This document shows, piece after piece, positions 14,041-24,390 of a stretch of 64,000 bases of DNA (positions are counted from its first letter, which is position 1; every line of letters starts with the position of its first letter). Source of the stretch: Theocolax elegans (lineage: Eukaryota; Arthropoda; Insecta; Hymenoptera; Cerocephalidae); NCBI GenBank assembly GCA_026168455.1, contig CM047429.1:53327027-53391026 (forward strand), given 5' to 3'. The position numbers and the translations under genes were made by a program. The notes beneath the pieces were generated by a model. It had not been told where the DNA came from. It was given only the letters and a program-made list of their open reading frames with translations, and did not search any database.

Positions 14041-15600
14041 ATACGGCCAAGTATTTGTTTTGAAGACGCTAGAGGTTGCAACATGTTAATAACAACGCAA
14101 TCGTATAAGATAAAATAGACACATTTGGTATAATCGAGTTGTTAATGTTAAATACGCATTTAGAATATATTTTAATTTTCAAGGTCTACCAGTGGACAAA
14201 CTTGGAAGTTTGCAATTCTCTATTTCACAAAAACACTCAATATATCGAGATAATACGTGAAGCCGCTAAGGCACTCAGAGAATTAGAGCCCTCGATAGCA
14301 ATCTCAGTTATATCATATAGACAGAAAAGCGAACACGCGCGCGCTTCTGAAGGAGGATTCCCGCTGGCGGCTGACTACTCCTTCGTGCGCGTAAAATTTT
14401 TCGAGTCAAAGCGAGACGAAGTTGAATATACCTATATGTTTCCATAAACCGTACATAAATTCCCTGCATTCAATTTATCCTATATTTTTCGATACGACTC
14501 TTTTAGAGTCTTTGGTTTCTCTTTTTTTTCTGATCCTCTATTCGGTTATCAACCCGTGCAGATCAATTTTGCGACTCGACTATTATACTAATCAGTTATT
14601 TTTTTCAAGTACGTATTAATGCGATACATTTTATGTAAATATAATAACAATACTCTTGTATCCGAACGTAATAATATTTGTTAACTTGTTACAAATAAAA
14701 TAATAAAATTTACAATTATCTGATATAGAAATATATTTTAAATTTAAGCGATGCCTTGGTTGGTAGAGCATATTCGCTCGTACTTAATTGACTCCGGTTC
14801 GTTTCCTAAACTTTACCGATTGACACAAACACTACTGCAAAAATGTATTTTTTAACAATGGATTCTTCATATATATGATCATAAAAAGAGCCACAATTGG
14901 CAATTTATAATAAAATATATAAAAATGTATATTTTAATTACAATATTATTATTAGAGCATAAACGGTAACTCCCATACAAAACAGTGAAATAAAATATTT
15001 TCAACCACTGATAAAATATTGATATACTTTAATTTAATTTTATACTGAACAATGTAATGTAAATATTTTCACATCTTCAATCATATTAATATATTGTAGA
15101 GTTGAAAATTTTAAGTTCTCAAATTATTTTAAAATTATATACATTATTTTATATAATACATTTATTAATATTCAATTTTATAATATCAATGGTAAATAAT
15201 GAATAAATTTAAAAATTATTAATTACATTGCCTGGTTCGATAAGAGCAAACAGTAAAATATTAATCAAAAACTTTGAATTTTCCATTAATGTAATGCAAT
15301 ATGTAAATGTGAATATAATGCGAACACTTTATGAAAATATATATGTTGAAAATAAGTACTTATAGAAAAATAAAATGTATAATGAGAATATATAGTTACA
15401 AGAATCCTATTTCTTTTCGTATCCTGTAAATGTGGTATTGTAAGTCATTAAACTGTTAAAAACAAAGGTTCGAGTTTCGTTGGAGATATATTACTTTAAT
15501 GTATTTCCGACTCCCCGCGGAGAATCGAGGTAACACGCGTTCCCGCAACTTTGACGGGAAAAACGAGAGAGAAAGAGAAGCAGAGAAAGAACGAGGGTGA
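14041..15600. other. AT-rich non-coding DNA
   Basis: Mostly AT-rich sequence without a credible exon. A 102-codon open frame at 14139-14447 crosses a GC-richer patch (14330-14420) but has no family resemblance. The one item of note is the tRNA-like stretch near 14750-14820, listed separately. Confidence 0.5.
14749..14822 (+). pseudogene. tRNA-like relic or tRNA-derived SINE head
   Basis: The sequence contains a D-arm/box A-like stretch ('tggttggtagagca', 14757-14770). About 31 bp further on is a T-arm/box B-like stretch ('ccggttcgtttcc'). The order and spacing resemble a tRNA. However, the acceptor arms do not pair convincingly and no clear anticodon stem is seen. It is therefore most likely a decayed tRNA pseudogene or the 5' part of a tRNA-derived SINE, not a functional tRNA gene. 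Confidence 0.35.
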
Positions 15601-15609
15601 AAGGGAGAA

Positions 15610-15612
<3 letters not shown>

Positions 15613-15663
<51 letters not shown>
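15613..15663. repeat. (GA)n microsatellite
   Basis: Uninterrupted GA dinucleotide run of about 25 units, seen directly. GAGA-factor-type proteins bind such tracts in insects, so a chromatin role is possible, but it may simply be a microsatellite. Confidence 0.9.
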
Positions 15664-15664
<1 letters not shown>

Positions 15665-16108
15665 AAAAAATAAAAATATAAAACTGAAGTCGCTTGAAGT
15701 CCAGGAAGTTAGCCGAGGAGTATATGAAGGGTGAGCAGTTCTCGCGGAGGTTTGCTTTAGGATAAAGTTACAAAAGCGCGGATAGGGTGACTCAAAAGTA
15801 ACCAGAAGTCGTTCAGTGAACGCCTCAAATCTAAAAGTTTGACCAAGCGCGAGAAAGGACCAAGCTTAGCGCGCGCGTGCGCATCGATCCCGGAAAAGCC
15901 CTCAGTGCGTTGGAAAGGGTGGAGGTTGGGGGGTCCGCGCGCGTGGTTTCCGTCGCTGCAGGTGACGCTTTGTTCCCGGCCTAATCACGGAAATTACGTT
16001 GCTCGGCCGATCAAAGCTTCGAGACTCCGGGCAGCCACGTTCGCGCTGCATCGTGTACGCGCGGCTACTAAAGCACGTTCTGCCGACTCGGCCTACATAT
16101 TATGCAAC

Positions 16109-16129
16109 CTCTCTCTCTCTCTCTCTCTC
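16109..16129. repeat. (CT)n microsatellite
   Basis: A run of about ten CT units, the complement of a GA tract, closing the GC-richer patch that starts at the (GA)n run near 15613. Confidence 0.85.
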
Positions 16130-16819
16130 CCTCTCTGTCTTTCTTTGTTTGTAGCTCTCGAATGCTGCGGTGTCGATGGGGTGTTGCCTACACTCAATGG
16201 CTTCGCAATGTTTGTCGGTCTCTACTATAGCAATATAACTCCTCATTGGCATGTTGTAGAAAGTACCTGTTGAAACGTAACCCACCAGTTCACGCTTTTC
16301 AAACTGGGCTGATCTGCATTTTAACAAAATTAATTTCACGCTCATGCTTTTACTGAATTTATTCTGATACAAGAAGAAGATGCGCGAGTTTGGAACATTC
16401 AATTTAGTCTAATTATTCAATTCTATTATAATTACTCGCCTGTTTCTTAAACAATATATTTATTGTTACGTCCCACGTAACTATAATATAATTATATTAA
16501 TTGGAGTTTCTAGTTTGTTCTTTTCTTAAATAACGCAATAAATAACAACTGAAAAATAAAAATATTCGTATTAAGAAAGGTCTGTGGCAAAGTTGAAAGT
16601 GTCATAAGTTTGTAAAAATCACTTGACAAAAAGCATGCGCACTAACCAAGCGTTAGTAAAAATATAATTCGACACACTTACCGTATAACTACGAATGTTT
16701 TTTCGAACGGAATTTCCTTTTATATAGATTATTTTTTTACTTACTTTTATTTTATACCACGATCATTTTTATAGTATGAATGTTAGTAATAATATATTGT
16801 TTCACCTTGATTATCTAAA

Positions 16820-16965
16820 AAGTCTACTTTATTACTAAACCTCTACTAGTGGAGTAAAATTGCATTTTATTCCTTCAATCACTTTATTCCCCGTAGACCA
16901 ATTTTATTCATCGAAGACACATTTTATTAACTGTAGACTCATTTTTTTATCGTAGACTTTTTTTT
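16820..16965. repeat. degenerate short tandem repeat
   Basis: Variants of a roughly 24-bp word containing 'gtagac' followed by 'attttatt' recur several times (near 16896, 16914, 16935 and 16955). Divergence is high and boundaries are loose. Confidence 0.4.
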
Positions 16966-17134
16966 TTGTTTTTAACGCTTAGATTGGACTTTTTCTACAA
17001 ATATACAATTAAATTTATTATATTAAATTAAATATATCAAAAAAAATAACAATATTGATAAAATTTAGAAATTAAAGAAAAATAAATTGTTATTGCAAAA
17101 AATGACTTTAAATGATTAGGTGAACAATTTTATA

Positions 17135-17247
17135 TGCACTTCGGGAGTAAAAAACGACAATTCCCTTGGATAAATTACTGCCCCCGCTAAAGCTCGAGCA
17201 GCAACTTTCTTCCCGGGAATAAACGCCTATTTTACTCCCTGAGTGCA
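17135..17247. mobile_element. short inverted-repeat element, MITE-like
   Basis: The ends are imperfect 18-bp inverted repeats: 17135-17152 (tgcacttcgggagtaaaa) and 17230-17247 (ttttactccctgagtgca), 16 of 18 bases complementary. The interior of about 77 bp is GC-richer than the flanks. No target-site duplication was recognised, so mobility is not established. Confidence 0.4.
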
Positions 17248-18600
17248 TAAATAACTATTACATGAATTTATCCTTATAAATCATAGTTTTATCTTTTTAA
17301 AATTATCTTTATCATAGAAAATTGTATGTATTGTTATTACATTTTATTTCATTTTCTTTGAATTAAGAGCATACAATTGATTATAGAATTATAAAATAAA
17401 TAAACATATAATTGTATGTATACATGTATAAATGTTTATATTAATTAATTCTATAATTTACCGAGACTAATTATTAATGAATTATATTCATTTTACTGCG
17501 TTCAATTGTACTTTACAATATTGTTCTGTCGAAGCCCCGTCGTCGTCTTTGTCACCTCTATACGAAAACATCTTTTCCTTTTGTAGAAAAGATTTGAAGA
17601 TAAATCCATAAGGAAGGTGGTATGAGACAATAAAATTCAAGACGTCGATTGAGCGTTCTAAATTATTTCCCTTATTTGCTCGAAAGGGAAATCGTCTTTT
17701 AGGAAACATAAAAATCCCTCAAAAAAACTCTTTATAATTTACTCTGTGTTAATTTACTTTGTAATACGAGTAATTGAAACGTTACGGTTAATGGTTTGAA
17801 TCAATTAACTTAAGAAGAACACCGCCAAAACTGCTAAAATCGGCATTTTAACTGATAAGAAATTTAAATTAGTAGGCGCTTGATGGTACCAGCCTTCTTG
17901 ACCATTAATAGTATATTATGACACTGTTGCGGGAGATGGTTTTCTACCTATCTTGAGGTAGAACGTCGAGAAAGGTAAAAAAACATCTTCCACAATAGTT
18001 TCATACGATATTTTATAGCATTAGAACCTCAAAAACTGAAATGAAATTGGGATTTTGATGTTAAAATGTTATAAACGAATATAATACGTTTAAATTTCAA
18101 TACTTTACTAAATATCTGCATGTGTTTCTGCGTGCGTGTTTCTTAATATGAGATTATACAATTTGAATGAGATTATACAAGTGTATAGTAATAAACAAAA
18201 TTAAACTTTTGCCACTTACAAAAAGTAATGTATGTTGTAAAGTCAAACGATTGTAATAAGTGATCATTGAATTACGTCGCTTTTCATTTCAAGTAGAGCT
18301 AATGCTAATAATCATTTCTATCAAAATATCCTATCAAAATCAAATATAATGTTTTGATAACTCCGAATTCTAAACTCAAACATAATATTTGATATTTAGT
18401 GATATTAAATCATATAACTCAAATCAATCTACCGTATATACTAAATAACCACTATTGAAATCAAGCGCGAATAATATATGTTTTTATGTCCTCTATTTAC
18501 GTGATTTGTTTGTTTCCTCGTATTAAAAACAATAAACGAAAAAATGCTTACACTCGTACAATTGTATATTAAAAGCATAGAATAGAGGGTGCGGAGGATA
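17248..18600. other. AT-rich non-coding DNA
   Basis: No credible gene, RNA or repeat was recognised. A 73-codon reverse-strand frame at 17488-17709 has no family resemblance. Confidence 0.5.
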
Positions 18601-19650
18601 TACGGCCAAAATGGAGTTCCTTTCGAAGGACAAGTCTGTCGATTCGCATCTCGATGTCGAAAGATTTCGGGGTATCCACCGAGTCAGCTATTCTGATTTT
18701 TCTCAGCTGGTTATTCGCTCGAGAGATCGAGTATACGCGAACCGATGTGCAACTGATGCGATTCCGATGAGCATTGGCGCGCTATCAAAATATGAACGTG
18801 TACCGGGAGAAGGGGTTGATGGCGTCGAATCGCCGAGGACTCGATCGTCGAGCGATATGGCCGTAGAGCTACAACGTCAGCATCGCGCGTTGTATCGCCG
18901 CGAGATGAAATATATCGGGAATCGGGAATCGAGAATCGAGAGGAAAGCCGAGGAGCAGCAAGGGACGCGCGAGTCGACGAGCAAAAGAGAGGAGGATGGG
19001 AGGATGGGAACGGCAAAAGGGTAGAAAGAGGCTACCTAGGGGGCTTGTTCGGGTAGATTTCCCTGCGGACTCTAATCACGCATCGGCCAGGTATTAGCCG
19101 TAGACCCGCGGGATAGCGCGACGGCGTATGTGCTGCCGCACGATCGGCCAGCAGCGATATGTCTCTCCGCGTGTTCGACACGGAAACGTTCGTGTACTCG
19201 GCCCGGTCCCAGCTGAACCATCCCCGCCGACGTCCCGCAACCCTTGTCCACCGTTATCGTATCGCGGTCTTTCCCTCGACCCCTCTACACCCTTCAATAT
19301 CGTGCGGAAGCTTCCCCGCCAATTCCTTTGAGCAAAGACCTGACCGCCACCGATATTACCTCTCCAAGATTACGAGCTCCAGTTTACCTCGCCGTGCGCC
19401 CTTTGATTACTCGGCCATCCCCTACTTTTCGCACGGACCCACCACCCCAGGTAACCCACCCGTGTGTATGCTAAGATTTTATCGTACCTTTATACCCTTC
19501 TATATACCCTTTCTTCGATCTTGTCAGTCCTTCTTTTTCTTCGATTACTCTTTCTCCCTTCTACGTACACGCTTCAACCTATACTCATTTGCCCAGTCTT
19601 ATCAGTCCCTGCGTTGTGTTTACTTTGTACTAACTACGCTCGCTTTCCAG
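18601..19650. other. GC-/CpG-richer island with a long pyrimidine tail
   Basis: From about 18610 to 19450 the sequence is GC-richer and CpG-dense. From about 19485 to 19650 the plus strand is pyrimidine-rich, ending in a strong 3' splice-site signature. Several overlapping frames stay open (18611-19024, 19159-19698 on plus; others on minus) without resembling known proteins, which fits low stop-codon density. An alternative promoter/first exon region or conserved regulatory DNA is the likeliest meaning. Confidence 0.35.
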
Positions 19651-19694
19651 ATGAAATCTGCTTGTTCGAGATGTGCGCGCATTGCGACTCGATG
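19651..19694 (+). other. candidate 44-bp microexon
   Basis: Splice signals are strong. A perfect TACTAAC branch-point word (19628-19634) and the acceptor 'ctttccag' (AG at 19649-19650) precede it, and the donor GTAAGC at 19695 follows. Two of the three frames are open. The one frame that could join in phase to the CELF exon at 28280 contains a stop, so if real it is a 5'-UTR exon or belongs to another transcript. One open frame contains a Cys/His-rich word (MCAHCD), but no family can be assigned on 14 residues. Transcript evidence would be needed. Confidence 0.3.
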
Positions 19695-19760
19695 GTAAGC
19701 GAAAATTTTGATGACCAGTATTATTTGCACTGGCGTCACCAAATCTACTTATGTAAATAA

Positions 19761-21700
19761 ACTAGAAAATATTAAAATTGTATGCGCATTGTGTAACGCT
19801 AATCTTATACATATACTATGAATTAATGCTTATTTCATATTTTAACATAGGTAATTATTACAATAATTTAAAGTTATTCCTGTTTTAGCATCAAATATTA
19901 TTTTGAAACTAACGCAATTAAATTGCTTTGTAAGTTAAAAAACCGCTGCCAGTTAATTGGCACGTAGCTTCCTCAAATTAACATGTCGATCCCATATGTA
20001 ATATATTACTCACATTTAGTATTATTTAATTATTTAAAACAGAATGTTATAACATTTCGCAAAATATTATTCGTTTCTGATTGTAACTTATATAGCTGGT
20101 AATTTGAGTTAATAATACTAAATTAAATTAAAAAAAATATTTTCTTCAACTGGCGAAGAAAATTGTACATGACATCAATTAAAAATATAAAAAATTATCG
20201 TTTTTACTTTTCTTTAAATATTTAAAAACATTTTTTTCCTAAAATGCTATAAAGATATAATATTGAACACATATTCACCAATAAATTGACAACGGTTTTT
20301 GTTCATAATAAGAAAATTCTGTTCAATAAGATTGAGTTTTTTGCAACTGACATAAAGAACTTTTGATGGTATCAATTAATAATATTATCTTTTTTGCTTT
20401 TGTTTGGATTTCCTAAAAACATTTGCTTCCAACTATATGGTTAGTTTCACATTAGACTACTTTATAAGTAAATACAATTTTAATAAATATTATTACATTT
20501 TAGATTATAATTTTTTTTTCTCAAAAACTAATGCATGAAAGATTTTACAGCATAATTATATTATGTTCTATTTCCACGATTTTTTTCAATATAGTCGGTC
20601 AATTATTTTCAGAAATATGAGCAATCAAACATTTTGTACAAAAATATATAATGCTAAATAACTTAGGTAATAATAGATATTTTGAGCTGAAAAACAATAG
20701 GAATCGAAACTACGAAATAGACTATTCTCTCCCAAAATTCAAAGTGTATTGAATGCTTTTGATTCCCGAAAACGTTCGACATAAAAACCTCAATTTTTTC
20801 ACATTTTTATTTTTTAAATGAAAACTAGTCGATATATCTACTTCAATATTTTACAGTATATGACCATTAAAAGAATCTTTCATCATAAATTTTTTCAGCG
20901 CACTTGACTGATTAATTTCCAAAATATAAAATATTGAAAAAAAATAATTCTTTAAATAAAAAACCTAATTAATCTATAATAAATTAGTTAATCCACCAAA
21001 ATCAACCAGATAGATTTTTTTATTCTCTACAAGTACATTTGGGGGATAAATAACCAAAGTCTTTTGGACTTCGGAAAATAAAAAGCAAACTGTACACGCA
21101 AGGTGGGCGATATTGACCGAGTAGTTTCGAAATTACGACGGTATACACACACACACACATACCCACGCACATACACATACACATCTCCGTGCAGACATCC
21201 ATACAAACGTTTTCTAAAAACACGTGACTTCGACTTCTGACATGTCAAAACATACTTATAACATGTTTTTAGCGAGTCGAAAAATTTTACTGTTACAAAA
21301 CTTCCTCTATGAAGATGCAAAATTCATAAGCACTGTGGGTGGAAAGAATAATTCACAAAACTATAATTACATATTCCATGAGTACTGGTCAAGTGATTAC
21401 GCAATATCACGATTTAAAGATTGGAATATAATCGACAAAATATCTAGTTTTATAGTTTGCTTATTATTTTTACACTATTAAAATCATAATTTCATCATAA
21501 AAATAGTTCATTAAAAATGCTATGTTTATATTCTGCATATATAAGAAAATAGTATTATATTAAATTTATACACAAATATTACGATGCATATAGATATATA
21601 GTCATTTTTAGCACAATTTATAACAAAAATTACTTATACATTTTAACATTCGCCAAGAAATATAGTGAAAATTTCGATAATCAAAGTGTGTTCTTACGTT
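19761..21700. other. AT-rich non-coding DNA
   Basis: AT-rich throughout with no credible exon. It contains a stretch at about 19940-19985 that resembles one near 29825-29883 (see findings) and an (AC)n-rich tract at 21143-21184. Open frames overlapping the AC tract are low-complexity artefacts. Confidence 0.5.
21143..21184. repeat. (AC)n-rich microsatellite
   Basis: A pure AC run at 21145-21159 followed by CACATA-type variants to about 21184, seen directly. Confidence 0.85.
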
Positions 21701-21708
21701 AATACGGA

Positions 21709-21939
21709 ATCCCTAGTAGAAATCCAATCCATTATTCGACCATTTTTCGGCCATTTTTATGATTTAACAACATGTCTTGGTAAAATTCGAATCCATTTTG
21801 GCCCATTTTTGAAACGCTTTTTCTACGATTTCCTAGCCAGTTTGTAGCGATTTTGATGAAATGGCTTGGTACTCGCCAAGAAATGCGAGAAAAAGCGTTT
21901 CATAAATGGATTGAAATGGATTCGATTTCTACTAGGGAT
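21709..21939. mobile_element. MITE-like element with terminal inverted repeats
   Basis: The ends at 21709-21732 and 21916-21939 are inverted repeats of about 24 bp with one mismatch ('atccctagtagaaatc' at the left end, its complement at the right). A second inverted pair lies inside: 'gaaacgctttttct' near 21808 and 'agaaaaagcgtttc' near 21889, a perfect 14-bp match. The 231-bp size, lack of coding potential and terminal repeats suit a non-autonomous DNA transposon. A target-site duplication is not obvious. It may share ends with an autonomous element elsewhere in the genome. Confidence 0.55.
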
Positions 21940-22127
21940 GTAGTAATTTTTAATACACTGTTTTTCTCAGAGAAGTTAAATTGATATTTTGAACATTACC
22001 AACTGTTCATATAACGATGAGACCATTTGTTAATTAAAATTAAATATCGTTTTAGCTATACATACTTCATTAAATTAACAAGTGTACTTATATAGATTGT
22101 AGTAGAGAATCTTCAATTTTATTAATA

Positions 22128-22747
22128 CTATCTTTGCACCGCTCATTATTCTTTACCTACAATTACTTATTGCATTATATAACGGTCATTCTAGTTTATA
22201 TAATTTCATTAGTTAATTCCAGGAATAAAATAATTGCTGATCTGTAATTTATAAAAAAATAAGTTACTTATGTATATACCTTACCACGTTAAGTGAAAAT
22301 AAAAACAGGAACGCGAGCGTTATATAATAAAACGTATACATAATGCGAGAAAATATCCGTTAACGAGTTGTTGATCGTAAACTATTTTCAGATGTTAAAT
22401 ATATATATTTTAAAGATAGGAAGAGAAGAACACTCAGATCGTCCATTCGAATGAATAAATCAGCAATTGTCGTTTCATCAACGTTTTACTCGACTCGTCC
22501 AGATATAGTTTGGGTTCCTCTCGGTATATACACCTATAACCCTGTCGATCGTGTTATTTATACACTCTATCGAGCACGTTTTATTTCGTTAAAAAGTATC
22601 TCCTCGATCGAATTATATCCGGCTCTTTGGACTTATAAAAGTTTTTGCCTTTACTTTTTAAAGAGCAATCGTAGCACACAGGTACAACCACCTACACACG
22701 TACCAACGACGAGTCGTGAGACAAAGGGAAAGAGAGAAAGAGAAAGA

Positions 22748-22785
<38 letters not shown>

Positions 22786-23258
22786 ATGAGAGGGAAAAAT
22801 CGCCTGAGGACCCGATGGTGTCGATGTCGTTCGCTCGCAGAAGAGCGCGCTGCTCTCACGGAAAAGGGAGGCATAATTCGCGCCCACGCAAACGGCTGCG
22901 TTTCACGCACCACGTGCCACTGCCGGCTATAATTCAAAGTCCAATTAACGATAATCACGAAGCAAATTGGGAATTCCTAATGGTCGCCGACGCTTCGGGC
23001 CGGTAAGCGCGAAATGCTCGGTCGTTTCATCATTTTTGCAGACGTCCATAATTCCTAGTGGAAATTAAATTAATTTTCGTTTATTGGGTTAATAATACGT
23101 CGCGTATCCGGTCCGTGTTCTCGCGGATATAATTTAATAAATAGAGCCATACCCCGAGGCTGGTTGGACGCGTTTTATTCCAGTTACTTTATTAGCATAC
23201 TCGAAAATATGTGTGGATCACAGATCTTGGCTTAGCTTTCGTCTCTTTTAACCAGATA
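22128..23258. repeat. tandem duplication, copy 1 (1131 bp)
   Basis: This 1131-bp stretch is followed directly by a second copy (23259-24390). On reading, the only difference found is one extra T in a T run of copy 2 (near 23771); even the (GA)n tract inside has the same length. The unit begins 'ctatctttgcaccgctc' and ends 'ttaaccagata'. It contains an AT-rich left half, a GA tract (22750-22781) and a CpG-rich segment (22800-23000) with a CACGTG E-box and a donor-like GTAAGC near 23004. Open frames within it are short and GA-tract driven. The near identity means either a very recent duplication or an assembly artefact. Confidence 0.95.
22750..22781. repeat. (GA)n microsatellite in duplicated unit
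   Basis: A 30-bp pure GA run flanked by GG on both sides. The same-length tract recurs in copy 2 at about 23882-23912. It generates the Ser/Leu- and Arg/Glu-repeat open frames seen on both strands, which are not genes. Confidence 0.9.
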
Positions 23259-23879
23259 CTATCTTTGCACCGCTCATTATTCTTTACCTACAATTACTTA
23301 TTGCATTATATAACGGTCATTCTAGTTTATATAATTTCATTAGTTAATTCCAGGAATAAAATAATTGCTGATCTGTAATTTATAAAAAAATAAGTTACTT
23401 ATGTATATACCTTACCACGTTAAGTGAAAATAAAAACAGGAACGCGAGCGTTATATAATAAAACGTATACATAATGCGAGAAAATATCCGTTAACGAGTT
23501 GTTGATCGTAAACTATTTTCAGATGTTAAATATATATATTTTAAAGATAGGAAGAGAAGAACACTCAGATCGTCCATTCGAATGAATAAATCAGCAATTG
23601 TCGTTTCATCAACGTTTTACTCGACTCGTCCAGATATAGTTTGGGTTCCTCTCGGTATATACACCTATAACCCTGTCGATCGTGTTATTTATACACTCTA
23701 TCGAGCACGTTTTATTTCGTTAAAAAGTATCTCCTCGATCGAATTATATCCGGCTCTTTGGACTTATAAAAGTTTTTTGCCTTTACTTTTTAAAGAGCAA
23801 TCGTAGCACACAGGTACAACCACCTACACACGTACCAACGACGAGTCGTGAGACAAAGGGAAAGAGAGAAAGAGAAAGA

Positions 23880-23917
<38 letters not shown>

Positions 23918-24390
23918 ATGAGAGGGAAAAATCGCCTGAGGACCCGATGGTGTCGATGTCGTTCGCTCGCAGAAGAGCGCGCTGCTCTCACGGAAAAGGG
24001 AGGCATAATTCGCGCCCACGCAAACGGCTGCGTTTCACGCACCACGTGCCACTGCCGGCTATAATTCAAAGTCCAATTAACGATAATCACGAAGCAAATT
24101 GGGAATTCCTAATGGTCGCCGACGCTTCGGGCCGGTAAGCGCGAAATGCTCGGTCGTTTCATCATTTTTGCAGACGTCCATAATTCCTAGTGGAAATTAA
24201 ATTAATTTTCGTTTATTGGGTTAATAATACGTCGCGTATCCGGTCCGTGTTCTCGCGGATATAATTTAATAAATAGAGCCATACCCCGAGGCTGGTTGGA
24301 CGCGTTTTATTCCAGTTACTTTATTAGCATACTCGAAAATATGTGTGGATCACAGATCTTGGCTTAGCTTTCGTCTCTTTTAACCAGATA
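23259..24390. repeat. tandem duplication, copy 2 (1132 bp)
   Basis: Second head-to-tail copy of the unit at 22128-23258, with a one-base T-run expansion and otherwise no difference found by eye. The junction has no inserted bases, and 'ata' precedes the start of copy 1 and ends both copies, so a 3-bp microhomology is available at the breakpoint. Confidence 0.95.

Larger units (their letters stand above)
15601..16140. other. GC-richer island bounded by GA and CT tracts, possible promoter
   Basis: A roughly 50-bp (GA)n run (15613-15663) is followed by a CpG-rich stretch (15750-16090) and then a (CT)n run (16109-16129). An arthropod-type initiator word, TTCAGTG, occurs near 15813, and a weak donor-like CAG|GTGACG near 15959. 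The overlapping open frame at 15839-16273 has no family resemblance and ends in the CT tract. Promoter or enhancer function is inferred from the GA tract plus CpG density only. Confidence 0.3.

Noticed and set aside
15839..16273. 144-codon plus-strand open frame
   Set aside because: Its second half is a translated CT repeat and its first half is CpG-rich DNA with no family resemblance.
18611..19024. 137-codon plus-strand open frame
   Set aside because: Lies in a GC-richer island where several frames on both strands are open together; no recognisable domain and arginine/serine-rich composition typical of non-coding CpG-rich DNA.
19651..19694. 44-bp exon as an anoctamin (TMEM16) fragment because of an EIC...MC..CD word
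   Set aside because: The spacing differs from the anoctamin motif and no other anoctamin exon was found nearby; 14 residues are too few.
19159..19698. 179-codon plus-strand open frame
   Set aside because: Runs through a pyrimidine tract and across the strong acceptor near 19650, and the peptide becomes Phe/Ser/Leu low complexity. It reflects composition, not a gene.
22651..23006. Overlapping open frames with Ser-Leu and Arg-Glu repeats on both strands (and the same set in the duplicated copy, 23783-24138)
   Set aside because: They are produced by translating the GA/CT microsatellite; no start context, splice signals or family resemblance.
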